A DNA stretch of 64,000 nucleotides from Torymus aiolomorphi. Its lineage: Eukaryota; Arthropoda; Insecta; Hymenoptera; Torymidae. Of this stretch, positions 8,404-18,599 are shown one piece after another. The notes beneath the pieces were generated by a model. The model saw only the letters and a program-made list of their open reading frames with translations. It was not told where the DNA came from and did no database searches. The stretch lies in NCBI GenBank assembly GCA_036365515.1, contig CM070874.1, positions 47,243,083-47,307,082 of the forward strand, in the 5' to 3' direction. The stretch's first letter is position 1, and every line of letters begins with the position of its first letter. The position numbers and the translations under genes are program-made.

Positions 8404-8705
8404 CGCCCGCACCGAGAGCGTATCCTCGCGCATACATTACTCGCTCACACCGTCGTACACGAGAAAAAGAGAGAGAGAATGCGCGCGCGCACATGTCGTA
8501 CACGAGAGAGAGAGAATGCTCGCGCACGCACCGAGACGAGAGTCCTCGCGCGTATACGTCGTACACGAGGAAGAGAGAATGCGCGCGCGCACACGTCGTA
8601 CACGAGAAAAAGAGAGAGAGAGAATCCGCGCGCACACGTCGTACACGAAACGAGAGAAAATACTCACACGCGCCCCGAGACGAGAGAGGATGCTCGCGCA
8701 CGCGT

Positions 8706-8773
8706 GATTAAGTTATTGTGTGTGTGTGTGTATCAAGACTAAACAGCCAGAAGCACAACACACAATACTAATC
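8706..8773 (-). ncRNA. Hairpin 3 of 8
   Basis: Arms GATTA...TATTGTGTG and complement. The TG repeat in one arm is matched by CA in the other. The loop keeps GTATC...CAGCCAGAAGC. Confidence 0.5.
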
Positions 8774-8874
8774 GCGACTCGCGCGCAGAAGCAACTAAAC
8801 CTTCCCGACTCGCGCCCGCGCACGCACCGAGGCACGAGAGGGTCCACGCGCGCAGACGTAGACAGTGACAGCGT

Positions 8875-8963
8875 GATTTCATTAGACTTTTCAACTGTTG
8901 CGAGGTATCCAAACGCTGAACAGCTGGAAGCGCACCGCAACAATTGGAAAGTCTAATGCAGTC
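8875..8963 (-). ncRNA. Hairpin 4 of 8
   Basis: Arms CATTAGACTTTTCAACTGTTGCG and complement with few mismatches; apical CAGCTGTTCAG. Flanked by the conserved CTCATGACTGCA side sequence seen in copies 5-7. Confidence 0.65.
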
Positions 8964-9161
8964 ATGAGCTGCACATAATCTCACACATACGAGCCGGGAG
9001 AGAGAGAGAGAGGATTCGCACGCACCGAGAGCGTATCCTCGCGCACACATTACTCGCTCACACCGTCATACACGAGAAAAAGAGAGAGAATGCGCGCGCG
9101 CACACGTCATACACGAGAGAGAGAACTCGCGCACGCACGACGACGAGGGCAGCGACAGCGT

Positions 9162-9249
9162 GACTGCATTAGACTTTTCTATCGTTGCGAGGTATCCCGA
9201 GCTGAACAGCTGGAAGCGCAACGCAACGATAGACAAGTCTAATGCAGTC
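9162..9249 (-). ncRNA. Hairpin 5 of 8 (best preserved long stem)
   Basis: An 88-nt unit: 28-bp stem with a single mismatch, from GACTGCATTAGAC inward to CGTTGCG. The internal loop is followed by a short apical stem with a GTTC tetraloop. Total paired length and size fit a pri-miRNA. Confidence 0.7.
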
Positions 9250-9455
9250 ATAAGCTGCACATAACCTCGCGCGCAATACCGAGAGAGAGAGAACTCGCCC
9301 GCGTGCACCGAGCCCGAAAGAGAGAGAGAGAGAGAGAGAGAGAATTCGCGCGCGCACGACGACGAAGACGAGGGCAGCGACAGCACATGTCATACGCGCG
9401 ATACGAGAGAGAGAGAGTCACGCGCACACGACGAAGACGAGGGCAGCGACAGCTT

Positions 9456-9543
9456 GACTACATTACACTTTTCTATCGTTGCGAGGTATCCCGAGCTGAA
9501 CAGCTGGAAGCGCAACGCAACGATGAAAAAGTCTAATGCAGCC
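9456..9543 (-). ncRNA. Hairpin 6 of 8
   Basis: Near copy of hairpin 5 with arm differences (GATGAAAAAGTCT opposite ACACTTTTCTATC) that leave a few mismatches. The loop is identical to copies 5 and 7. Confidence 0.65.
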
Positions 9544-9665
9544 ACAAGTTGCGCGCAACCTCGCGCGCAACACCGAGAGAGAATTCACGCACGCGACGTG
9601 GATAGCGACACCGAGAGCGAGAGAGAGTCACGCGCACACGGCGAAGACGAGGGCAGCGGCAGCGT

Positions 9666-9753
9666 GGCTATATTAGACTTTTCCATCGTTGCGAGGTATC
9701 CCGAGCTGAACAGCTGGAAGCGCAACGCAACGATAGGAAAGTCAAATGCAGTC
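9666..9753 (-). ncRNA. Hairpin 7 of 8
   Basis: Like hairpin 5, but TTCC opposite GGAA replaces TTCT opposite AGAC in the stem: a compensatory change. The loop is identical to copies 5 and 6. Confidence 0.66.
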
Positions 9754-9988
9754 ATAAGCTGCACATAACCTCGCGCGCGCGACACCGAGAGCGAGAAAGC
9801 GCGAGAGAGAGAGAGAGAGAGAGAACTCGCGCGTGCACCGAGACGAGAGAGGGCAGATACTCGCGCACCCCGAGACGAGAGAGAGATCCGCGCACGCACC
9901 GAGACACGAAAGGGTCCGCGCGACACCGGTAGAGAGAACTCGCGCGCGCACCGAGCCCGATAGAGAATTCGCGTGTGCACGACTGCAT

Positions 9989-10060
9989 TAGTCTTCTCAA
10001 TCGTTGCGAAGTATCCTAAGCGAAACAACTGGAAGCGTATCGCAACGATTGAGAAGACTA
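9989..10060 (-). ncRNA. Hairpin 8 of 8 (promoter-proximal)
   Basis: Perfect 20-bp stem (TAGTCTTCTCAATCGTTGCG with its complement). TCTCAATCG/CGATTGAGA differs from hairpin 5 on both arms. It begins about 20 nt downstream of the inferred start site. Confidence 0.68.
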
Positions 10061-10074
10061 GATCCGCGTGCGCG

Positions 10075-10145
10075 ACGCAACTGCCGATCGGAGGAGAGCA
10101 TGCTATTTATACCGCACTCCGCGGAGCTGCTCCGGCCCAATCAGC
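10075..10145 (-). promoter_or_regulatory. Core promoter of the hairpin transcript
   Basis: Minus-strand TATAAATAG (10111-10103) with GCAGTT centred on 10082, 29 bp downstream, and GATTGG upstream near 10140. The same TATA/initiator spacing as at P3 and the 175-aa gene. Confidence 0.6.
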
Positions 10146-10263
10146 AAGCAGCAGGCCGTTCACCGCTCGCCGCTCGCCGCCCGCCGCTGACCGCCCGCCG
10201 CTGTGCAGCCGATGTGCGCAGTAGTCTGGTCGTGGGCTGTCACCCGCCGCGCCGATATGACTC

Positions 10264-10431
10264 AAAACCCTATGCCGATTCTAGACCAAACAGGTCCGGA
10301 CCTGTTTTTGGGTTAATGGCACCCCGTGCAATAGCGGGGGAGGGGGAGGGGGGGAGGGGAGGGGGACCCCAAAACCCTATGCCGATTCTGGACCAACAGG
10401 TCACGACATGAATTGGTCCAGAATCGGCATA
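10264..10431. repeat. Direct and inverted repeats with palindrome and G-run, possible element end
   Basis: A unit starting AAAACCCTATGCCGATTC occurs at 10264-10296 and 10371-10402. An inverted copy at 10413-10431 makes a perfect 19-bp-arm hairpin with 10379-10397. Between the direct copies are an 18-nt perfect palindrome (AACAGGTCCGGACCTGTT, 10289-10306) and a run of five G-blocks (about 10335-10365) able to form a G-quadruplex. Composition changes to AT-rich just after. This may mark the right end of the PolB element, but no TSD can be tested because the left end is outside the window. Confidence 0.5.
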
Positions 10432-10739
10432 GCTTATCTACTAACATTAAGTACTATAGGTTTTTACACTCATTATTTTGTTTTACGACTTACTAGCAAA
10501 TGAGCTACCGTGTTTGTTATTTGAACAAGAAATTGTCTTGTTTATTGTAACAATATCATTTATTATGAAATAAAATTTAAATTTTCATTAGGTATTGTCT
10601 TGATTATTTCGATTCTAAGATTCCTCAACCATTCCGTACGATTTCCTAATTCGCATCCTATGCCAAACTCTTGAACGGATTCCGAGCGCGGCTGCATTGA
10701 AAAACCCGTGCGTCGCAGCATTCGTCGCGGTGCGAGACA
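10432..10739. other. Intergenic, nothing recognised
   Basis: AT-rich sequence with no ORF, repeat or RNA that I can support. Confidence 0.5.
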
Positions 10740-11641
10740 GGGGGACTGTTCTTAAATGATATACGATAAAATGTTTATCACCGCGTAATACAGGTATGTT
10801 TTTAGGACGAATAGTACCATTTAGGACAAAATTTTGATTTGATGTGACATATACTGTGGTAAAACGATTATGTCGCATCGCAACGCATATCGCTATAAGG
10901 GTAATTTTATATTACGCCATAGCGATAAGTTTTGTTTGTTTGTACACTTTGAATGTGGAAACGTTGTGCAATAAAAAATTCTTCGCTATGGGGCAATAGA
11001 AAATTACCCTTAGCGATATGCATTACCATGCAACATAATCGTTTCTCCACAGTATGCTCTCTAAAGTTGAATTAGTGAAAATGCTCCTCCCATTAAATTA
11101 GTAGAAGAAACTACTAATTTATTAGTTAATATTCACTATTTCGTTAGTAGTTTTTTAACCCATTAAATTAGTAGAAAAAACTACTAATTTATTTGTGAAT
11201 ATTCAGTATTTCATTAGTAGTTTTTTTAAAGACTACTAATGAAATAGTAAATATTCACTAATAAATTACTATTTTTTTCTACTAATCTAATGGGTGGAGC
11301 AATTTTCACTAATTCAACTTTAGAGAATATACTGTGGTAAAACGATTATTTGCATCGCAACGCATATCGCTAAGGGTAATTTTGTATTGCCCTATAGCGA
11401 AGAATTTTTTATTGCATAACGTTTCGATATACAAAGTGTAAAAACAAACAAAACTTATCGCTATGTCGTGATATAAAATTACCCTTAGCGATATGCGTTG
11501 CGATGCGACATAATCGTTTTACCACAGTATATGTCACATCAAATCAGAATTTTGTCCTAAATGGTACTATTCGTCCTAAAAACGTACCTGTATTACGCGG
11601 TGATAAACATTTCATCGTATATCATTTAAGAACAACCCCCC
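10740..11641. mobile_element. Foldback element family A, copy 1
   Basis: About 0.9 kb and almost entirely palindromic. The left arm begins GGGGGACTGTTCTTAAATGA and the right arm ends with its complement, TCATTTAAGAACAACCCCCC. The arms include CGCATCGCAACGCATATCGC, and the centre is a nest of ACTACTAAT repeats. No coding capacity. A second copy is at 17114. No TSD longer than 3 bp is convincing (CAG on both sides). Confidence 0.82.
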
Positions 11642-12169
11642 AGCAGTAAACACAGTGATACGCACGCCACCGCGCAATGCAGGCACCGTCTTTTGTCGTG
11701 TAAATTACACCGACCCCGCCACTGACGCGCAGCGCCACTGTAGCTGCGAACTTCTTTCCGTGTGCTGCGGCTAATACTACCGACACCGATTGATGGCATG
11801 CGCTTGGCGGCTGGTGGCGCACGCTTGGGGACTGATACACGTATGATGACCGATGACTCATCGACGCTGACATCTCACCGACGGTCGGTGTACTCCAGCC
11901 TACTCTTCTTCATGAAACGCTCTTGGAGCTTTAAAATTAAACCAGATGAGTACAACCCTACATTCTAATACACAAATAACACCAACAACCTCCGTAGTCT
12001 ACACGAGTAACAAGAACACACAGCGTATTAGGTTAGATGACAATTCATTTGGAAACACGAGATCACTTGTTGAAAATTCGGTAACACCAATCGATTTAAG
12101 GTTAGGCTATAACGTAAAATCTGATATTTATGATAACCAACTGATAGTACGTCGCCTTTGTCTGAGTAT
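11642..12169. other. Intergenic between foldback elements
   Basis: Mixed-composition sequence with no supported gene. Short ORFs here lack family resemblance. Confidence 0.4.
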
Positions 12170-12173
12170 TTAA

Positions 12174-12911
12174 GGGGGGGGGGGTATGGTTAATTCGTAA
12201 AAAATGGGTCATTTTTAATGATTTTTATATTCGCTCCAGTAAATGAAAATTTATTTTAATATAAAGTATACGATTCAGTAACTATTGTACAATATTCTGT
12301 GAAATTTTCATTGAAAAATATTAAAAATTAAGCCGTTGGCAGCAATTCTCCGAAGGTGCCTTGACAAAATGTTGTTTTGCGGTGGACAGCATATCTCAGC
12401 ACTGGATCGTCTGAAATGAAAAATTGAAACAGATATCGTTAGATAAGCACATTCTCGAGGTAACAACGAGAGGGATTTTTTTTTTCGATTTTTGAATTTT
12501 TGGTGAGATAAAAACAAAACTTTGACATAAAAACACCGATTTTTGCTAAAAAAAAATTGACATATTTGTTACTGTAAAATTGTTAATAATTAAAAAAAAA
12601 AAAAGCTCTCGTTGTTACCTCGAGAATGTGCTTATCTAACGATATCTGTTTCAATTTTTAATTTCAGACAATCCAGTGCTGAGATATGCTGTCCACCGCA
12701 AAACAACATTTTGTCAAGGCACCTCCGCAGAATTGCTGCCAACTGCTTAATTTTTAATATTTTTCAATGAAAATTTCACAGAATATTGTACAATAGTTAC
12801 TGAATCGTATACTTTTTATTAAAATAAATTTTCATTTACTGGAGCGAATATAAAAATCATTAAAAATGACCCATTTTTTTACGAATTAACCATACCCCCC
12901 CCCCCCCCCCC
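12174..12911. mobile_element. TTAA-flanked foldback element (Kolobok- or piggyBac-like ends)
   Basis: A 738-bp palindromic element with arms of about 330 bp. It begins with a G-run then TATGGTTAATTCG and ends with the complement and a C-run. It is flanked by TTAA at 12170-12173 and 12912-12915, the target choice of Kolobok and piggyBac transposons. The G-run tip favours Kolobok. Non-coding. Confidence 0.75.
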
Positions 12912-13099
12912 TTAAATCAGTTCAATTTAATTACAATTGTGTATACGTATATATGCTTTCTCTTTAAGTTCACACCGATCAGGGTCGTAACTTTGACTCT
13001 AAACTAGTTAAAAAATTGTCCAACCTGCTAGAAATTCGAAAAACTAGGGCCACACCATTACACATATAACCGAATGATCAGGTAGAAAGACAATAAGAC

Positions 13100-13350
13100 G
13101 ATACTCGAATACTTATCTAAATATATATCAGATAACCAAGAAGATTGGGATCGTTTGATTTCCTTGTGTATCTTTAGTTTACAGATCATCAGTACACTCA
13201 ACAACTGAGACCACTCCAGCGGAGATGTACACCGGGACTGATTTGAGACTTCCTCTGGATTTTATTCGAGGATATCCTCCCGAAGAAGAAGAATATTCAT
13301 ATTATGGAAGCTATGTTCGGAAACTGTCTGTTAAGAAGATCAATGGTGTC
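13100..13350 (+). pseudogene. Ty3/gypsy integrase C-terminal relic, frameshifted
   Basis: One frame reads SDNQEDWDRLISLC. After a frame change near 13175 the next reads SSVHSTTETTPAEMYTGTDL and RLPLDFIRGYPPE...YGSYVRKL, the standard order at the end of gypsy integrases. The open stretch at 13225-13410 is only the tail of this relic and not a gene of its own. The rest of pol is not visible upstream. Confidence 0.75.
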
Positions 13351-13559
13351 GTTTTCTGCATCCAGAAGACACCAAAACACAAAAAGAAGATCATTCATTT
13401 TGATCAATGACGACTTACCACGATAGATAATTTCTTCTGCTCTGCTCACGGTTATTTTGAGCCGTGGTTTTTCCCGTGAGACACAGGGCAAATACCAGAG
13501 CAGGGACAGAGGTGAGGTACCACGGTATGCCAACTCCCCACTTGTGTCAAAGAATTACC

Positions 13560-14000
13560 AACAAGACTCTACCCACCGATAATGACATGAAGATACCCGG
13601 ATGAGTCAAGGATCAACCCGCTTAAAAGTAGACAATTTCAAAAAGATTTCAAGATGATTTCAAGATGTTTTCAAGAATTCAAGATGGACCAATTCAAAAG
13701 ACGGGCCCTTTGGCCGTGTGCGAAGGATCAGCCCGCTTGAAGAAGACGTCTTCTCTTTCGTTTTATCTTAAGATTGTCGGGACGACAATCTAAAAGGATG
13801 AAGAATAATGACACGATGATACCCAAAAATGACGATTCTTGTTTTTAAGAGACGGGTCCTCTGACCAGATAAGCCAAGGATCAACCCGCTTAAAAATAGA
13901 TGATTTCAAGATGATTTCAAGATGATTTCAAAATGATTTGAAGAATTCAAGATGGACCAATTCTGATTATCGGGACGACAATCTGAAAGAAGGGGGAATA
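13560..14000 (+). repeat. Degenerate direct repeats 3' of the gypsy relic
   Basis: Repeated blocks such as AAGGATCAACCCGCTTAAAA, GATTTCAAGATGATTTCAAG and TCGGGACGACAATCT occur two to three times. They lead into a polypurine tract (AAAGAAGGGGGAATA) just before the LTR start, as expected for the untranslated 3' region of a gypsy element. Confidence 0.6.
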
Positions 14001-14003
14001 ATG

Positions 14004-14262
14004 TTATGTGTTCGTCTACCATCATCGAACATAAGAACAAAAGCGTTGCCAAGCGACTAGTTTTGTTGTTCTCGATTCGAGTTAGTTAGTTGATTCGAGA
14101 CGTTGTTGTTGATAACATGTTTTATTGTGTGTGCCTATGATCTTGAATAAAGTTATATGTTATTCTTTTGTAATTATGGTTATTATTAATTATTGTATGT
14201 GTGTGTGAGTGTAACCGTATATATACTATATGCAATTCATAATCATATATATATTTGTTACA
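14004..14262 (+). mobile_element. Probable gypsy 3' LTR
   Basis: Begins TGTTATG directly after the polypurine tract, contains AATAAA near 14147, and may end at TTGTTACA (about 14262). The right boundary is uncertain. Confidence 0.5.
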
Positions 14263-14480
14263 GTCCGAGGGTTTATGGAGCCAAACACTGCATATTAGTA
14301 CCTACACCCACAGTTCTCGTATACAAGTGACTAAAGAAATAATCCCTCTCTGGTCAAAATGATTTAAAGAATTAATTAAAGATTAAAGAAAGGGATTATT
14401 TCTTTAGTCTAAGTGATATGCTTTTCTCGATCAGGCGGGGGTCATGTATGAAATAAAACACCTCATTTCATGTAAGTTTT

Positions 14481-14535
14481 TTTTAAAGCGACGTTTCGTT
14501 GACTGGTGTGTCAACCTCTTCAGGCTAAAAGTTTT
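14481..14535 (-). ncRNA. Candidate hammerhead ribozyme, left flank of Penelope-like element
   Basis: Minus strand shows CTGAAGA, a 6-bp stem II (GTTGAC/GTCAAC), then GAAACGTC followed by GCTTTAAAA that can pair with the upstream TTTTAGC with a 2-nt bulge. Stem III is minimal. Small hammerheads of this kind are known from Penelope-like elements. Confidence 0.5.
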
Positions 14536-15138
14536 TTATTGTGAAACAAATTATACAAAGTCAAATATTTTAATTTTTTAACAAACAGTCAAATATTCTA
14601 ATTTTTTAACAAAAAATAGTAAAACGTAATGTTACCTCTTAAAAGTTGTGTATGTCAACGCATGTAACAAGTCGAACGACCGATATTATTTCGCCGAATT
14701 TTCGATTTCGGAAATGCGATGGATAAGCCGTACAATTCGCACTTATATATCTGACAGCGAAACGAGTATAGATGCGAAACCAAAACAATAAAATCAGATC
14801 GTTAGCATTTGAATTTCCTTAATACCGGAAAATATGACTTATTCAGAGTGAATATGTCTTCTTTTTTATTTATGTTATTGTTATGACATTTTATGTCATA
14901 AACAAGTATTGTTATATAAAAAGTGTATGCATTTCTTAATTTCATCTAGCGGAATGGTACAATTCGGAACGATCGATTATGCTCGCCTATCAATACTCTC
15001 ACACACAAGATCTACCGGGATGTTTGTAAACAAAGATTTAACGTCTAAAGAAAGTAATACATAGTCGCTATTTAACTGAATATTTTTACTTGTTTCACTT
15101 TCAACAATGAATATTATAGACAAATTTTTGGTACACTG

Positions 15139-16161
15139 ATGAGTTCTCCGATTTCTCCGTTATTTGCTGACATTGTAATGGATGATTTAGAAAAGTCGTG
15201 TTTAGAGACATTAAAAAACATACATAATTGCACCCCTCTTTTTTACTACAGATATGTAGATGGTACAATTATTTGTGTAAAAAAAGAACACATAGAGGAT
15301 GTCATTAACACTTTCAATTTATATCATAAAAATCTACAGTTCATATATGAATTAGAACAAAATAATAGTATAAACTTTTTGGGTATAACGATCATCAAAA
15401 AGAAAAATAGATTAATCACAAATTGGTTTCAAAAATCAACATCATCGGGGAGAGTAATCAACTTTTCTTCAAATCATCCAATACAGCAAAAGAAAAACAT
15501 TATTTATAACCTAGTCGACCGAGCAATACTTTTGTCACACAAAAGATTCCATAAGAACAACTTGCGAAAAATCCAAAGGACGTTACTAAACAATAATTAC
15601 CCATGGGACTTTATCCAAAAAAACATCCGATACCGTAAAATATCTTTGAAACACAAACGCAAAAAAAACCAAGACAATTTTAAAATTCTTCCAAAAATGC
15701 AGCTACCATATATAAAGAATAATTATAAAAAATTATCGGCAATTTTGAAACAATACAATATTATTTCCATCCCGTTAGTGAAAAAGAGTCTTAACTCGAT
15801 TATAAAATTAGGCAAGGATGTAACTAAAAAATGGGACCGAACTAACATTGTATACAAATTTAGATGTAAAAATTGTCCGGCGGCGTACATAGGAGAAACA
15901 AAAAGAACTCTAAAAAAACGAATCAATGAACACAGAAATAACAAAAACGAAGATTCGGTAGTTACCATGCACCAAAACTCGTTTAACCATCGATTTGATT
16001 GGGAGGGAGCGGTAATTCTGGATAATGAGAGCAATTATAAAAAAAGATTAATGTCCGAAATGATGCACATAAAATGTCATAACAATAACATAAATAAAAA
16101 AGAAGACATATTCACTCTGAATAAGTCATATTTTCCGGTATTAAGGAAATTCAAATGCTAA
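15139..16161 (+). CDS. Penelope-like RT C-terminal part plus GIY-YIG endonuclease
   Basis: A 340-aa ORF; homologous sequence extends about 20 residues upstream of the ATG (FNNEYYRQIFGT) before a stop. The RT part has SSPISPLFADIVMDDLE and the catalytic box YRYVDGT, where the family has YVDD, so the second catalytic Asp is lost. The C-terminal third carries the GIY-YIG nuclease start (IVYKFRCKNC...AAYIGETKRTLKKRINEH) with the Cys pair typical of Penelope elements. The upstream RT fingers and N-terminal region are absent. A dead, 5'-truncated copy. Confidence 0.85.
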   Translation: MSSPISPLFADIVMDDLEKSCLETLKNIHNCTPLFYYRYVDGTIICVKKEHIEDVINTFNLYHKNLQFIYELEQNNSINFLGITIIKKKNRLITNWFQKSTSSGRVINFSSNHPIQQKKNIIYNLVDRAILLSHKRFHKNNLRKIQRTLLNNNYPWDFIQKNIRYRKISLKHKRKKNQDNFKILPKMQLPYIKNNYKKLSAILKQYNIISIPLVKKSLNSIIKLGKDVTKKWDRTNIVYKFRCKNCPAAYIGETKRTLKKRINEHRNNKNEDSVVTMHQNSFNHRFDWEGAVILDNESNYKKRLMSEMMHIKCHNNNINKKEDIFTLNKSYFPVLRKFKC

Positions 16162-16424
16162 CGATCTGATGTTATTGTTTTGGTTTCGCATCTATACTCG
16201 TTTCGCTGTCAGATATATAAGTGCGAATTGTACGGCTTATCCATCGCATTTCCGAAATCGAAAATTCGGCGAAATAATGTCGGTCGTTCGACTTGTTAAC
16301 ATGCGTTAATATACACAACTTTTAAGAGGTAACATTACGTTTTACTATTTTTTGTTAAAAAATTAGAATATTTGTTTGTTAAAAAATTAAAATATTTGAC
16401 TTTGTACAATTTGTTTCACAATAA

Positions 16425-16480
16425 AAAACTTTTAGCCTGAAGAGGTTGACACACCAGTCAACGAAACGTCTCTTTAAAAA
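16425..16480 (+). ncRNA. Candidate hammerhead ribozyme, right flank of Penelope-like element
   Basis: Plus-strand counterpart of the left-flank candidate: CTGAAGA (from 16437), stem II GTTGAC/GTCAAC, then GAAACGTC. The base after GTC is T here rather than G, which weakens stem I relative to the left copy. Confidence 0.48.
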
Positions 16481-16607
16481 AAACTTACATGAAATAAGGT
16501 GTTTTATTTCATACATGACCCCCACCTGATCGAGAAAAGCATCACTTAGACTAAAGAAATAATCCCTCTCTGGTACCGAAACTCTAGGTCGGGCGCCATA
16601 AACCCCG

Positions 16608-16609
<2 letters not shown>

Positions 16610-16641
<32 letters not shown>

Positions 16642-17113
16642 TATTAATATATATCTATATTAATATATGTATATAATGTGTGCGTGTGCGTGCGTGTTAC
16701 AATATGTATACATATTCATTTATAGATGAAGCATTTTTCTCAAACTTCAGGTATCCGTAACTTTTTTTTTCGTGCATCCAGACCCCTAGTTCATACGACA
16801 TTTTTTGTTTAGAAAGTCTTGAACTACCTATCACCAAATTTTTAAGCTATTTAACCTCAGTCACTTTTCCAATGTTAATGGTGCGGGGTCCTTTGAGCGG
16901 GAATCAGACAATAAGTTTGCCTTTGTGCGTCCATTCTCCGAATTAAAGAAAAAGCTTATAACAATTAATATTTAATTAAAAACATTATGGTCGGTACGGC
17001 AGAGAACTCTTCCGGTATAAGGCATACCCTTAATTAATACTAATACTGAGAGAGCGGTGATTTTTCCCTTACTTATAAGCAAGAACTGTATGTCTTTACC
17101 CATCGGCATACCA
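16610..17113. other. Intergenic with (TAA)n microsatellite
   Basis: A TAA repeat at about 16613-16641 and TA/TG-rich DNA. CGCCATAAACCCCG (about 16597) resembles, inverted, the GGGTTTATGGAGCC at 14270, possibly a second gypsy relic in the other orientation. Otherwise nothing recognised. Confidence 0.4.
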
Positions 17114-18555
17114 GGGGGGTTGTTCTTAAATGATATATGATAAAATGGTTATCACCGCGTAATACAGGTACGTTTTTAGGACGAATAGTACCATTTAGGA
17201 CAAAATTTTGATTTGATGTGACATATACTGTGGTAAAACGATTATGTCGCATCGCAACGCATATCGCTAAGAGTAATTTTATATCACGACATAGCGATAA
17301 GTTTTGTTTGTTTTTACACTTTGTATATCGAAACGTTTTGCAATAAAAAATTCTTCGCTATAGGGCAATACAAAATTACCCTTCGCGATGTGCGTTGCGA
17401 TGCAACATAATCGTTTTACCACAGTATATTCTCTAAAGTTGAATTAGTGAAAATTGCTCCACCCATTAAATTAGTAGAAAAAAATAATAATTTATTAGTG
17501 AATATTTACTATTTCATTAGTAGTTTTTAAAAAAACTACTAATGAAAGGGTGGGTCTAGATATATCGAAAGGCTGATAGAAGCCTTATCCTTCAGAAAAT
17601 TAGAAATAGAACACGCGCGCCCCATTAACAGAAGCCGGCTTATCATACACGATTTAAAACAGAAAGCACGATTAACAGAATGCGAAAATACATAAATATA
17701 TCTAACAGAATGAACTAATTTCATACTGCCACAATTGTAGAAAATACATAGTACGAAACGCAGATTTATAGAAAATACATAAGACGAATGCCATATAATA
17801 TAAAATTCACCATAGTTTTTCTATATTTGTGATATTCGTCTTATGTATTTTCTATAAATCTGCGTTTCGTACTATGTGTTTTCTACAATTGTGGCAGTAT
17901 GAAATTAGTTTATTCTGTAGATATATTTATGTATTTCCTCATTCTGTTAATAGTGCTTTCTGTTATAAATCCTGTATAAGACGGCTTCTGCTAATGAGGC
18001 GCGCGTCTTCTATTCCTAATTTTCTGAAGGATAAGGCTTTTAACTATCAGCCTTTCGATATATCTAGACCCACCCTAATGAAATACTGAATATTCACAAA
18101 TAAATTAGTAGTTTTTTCTACTAATTTAATGGGTTAAAAACCTACTAACGAATAGTGAATATTCACTAATAAATTAGTAGTTTCTTCTACTAATTTAATG
18201 GGAGGAACATTTTCACTAATTCAACTTTAGAGAGTATACTGTGGAGAAACGATTATGTTGCATGGTAATGCATATCGCTAAGGGTAATTTTCTATTGCCC
18301 CATAGCGAAGAATTTTTTATTGCACAACGTTTCCACATTCAAAGTGTACAAACAAACAAAACTTATCGCTATGGCGTAATATAAAATTACCCTTATAGCG
18401 ATATGCGTTGCGATGCGACATAATCGTTTTACCACAGTATATGTCACATCAAATCAAAATTTTGTCCTAAATGGTACGTACTATTCGTCCTAAAAACATA
18501 CCTGTATTACGCGGTGATAAACATTTTATCGTATATCATTTAAGAACAACCCCCC
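17114..18555. mobile_element. Foldback element family A, copy 2, interrupted
   Basis: Same ends and arms as the 10740 copy (GGGGGGTTGTTCTTAAATGA ... complement) with arms above 400 bp. The centre is split by a 530-bp insertion at 17547-18076. Removing the insertion restores the arrangement seen in copy 1. Confidence 0.82.
17547..18076. mobile_element. Nested foldback element B with 6-bp TSD
   Basis: Termini AGGGTGGGTCTAGATATATC and its complement. The body is largely palindromic and about 530 bp. It is flanked by AATGAA at 17541-17546 and 18077-18082, and the intact copy-1 sequence confirms this as a duplication. No ORF. Confidence 0.8.
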
Positions 18556-18599
18556 GGCTCGGACTAATTATTAAAATAAATGTATACAATAATAACTAT

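Larger units (their letters stand above)
7911..10082 (-). ncRNA. Candidate non-coding transcript with eight long hairpins and a histone-type 3' end
   Basis: Inferred RNA of about 2.2 kb on the minus strand. At its 5' end are a TATA box (TATAAATAG, 10111-10103), an initiator-like GCAGTT centred on 10082, and an upstream GATTGG CCAAT box near 10140. It contains eight related hairpins (7985-10060). Each has a 20-28-bp stem, an internal loop and a small apical hairpin with a GTTC, GTTT or GATT tetraloop. Spacers are GA/TC and CG-rich low-complexity DNA with no plausible ORF. At its 3' end is a histone-like stem-loop (7926-7911). Stem bases covary between copies, so RNA pairing seems selected. The best guess is a pri-miRNA-like cluster. 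Alternatives are a structured decoy RNA, dsRNA or siRNA source, or DNA hairpins used in replication. Confidence 0.55.
14330..16565 (+). mobile_element. Penelope-like element, 5'-truncated with inverted flanks
   Basis: A central ORF with RT and GIY-YIG domains sits between inverted copies of the same 3' region. 14343-14880 is the reverse complement of about 16100-16560, including the last codons of the ORF. Such inverted partial copies are typical of Penelope-like insertions. Both outer ends carry CTAAAGAAATAATCCCTCTC. The element lies next to gypsy LTR sequence. Confidence 0.78.

Noticed and set aside
8222..10000. Ser/Leu- and Arg/Glu-rich ORFs
   Set aside because: Products of GA/TC and CG-rich spacer repeats between the hairpins.
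13225..13410. Stand-alone 61-aa gene
   Set aside because: It is the tail of a frameshifted gypsy integrase, matching the family only when the preceding frame is considered.
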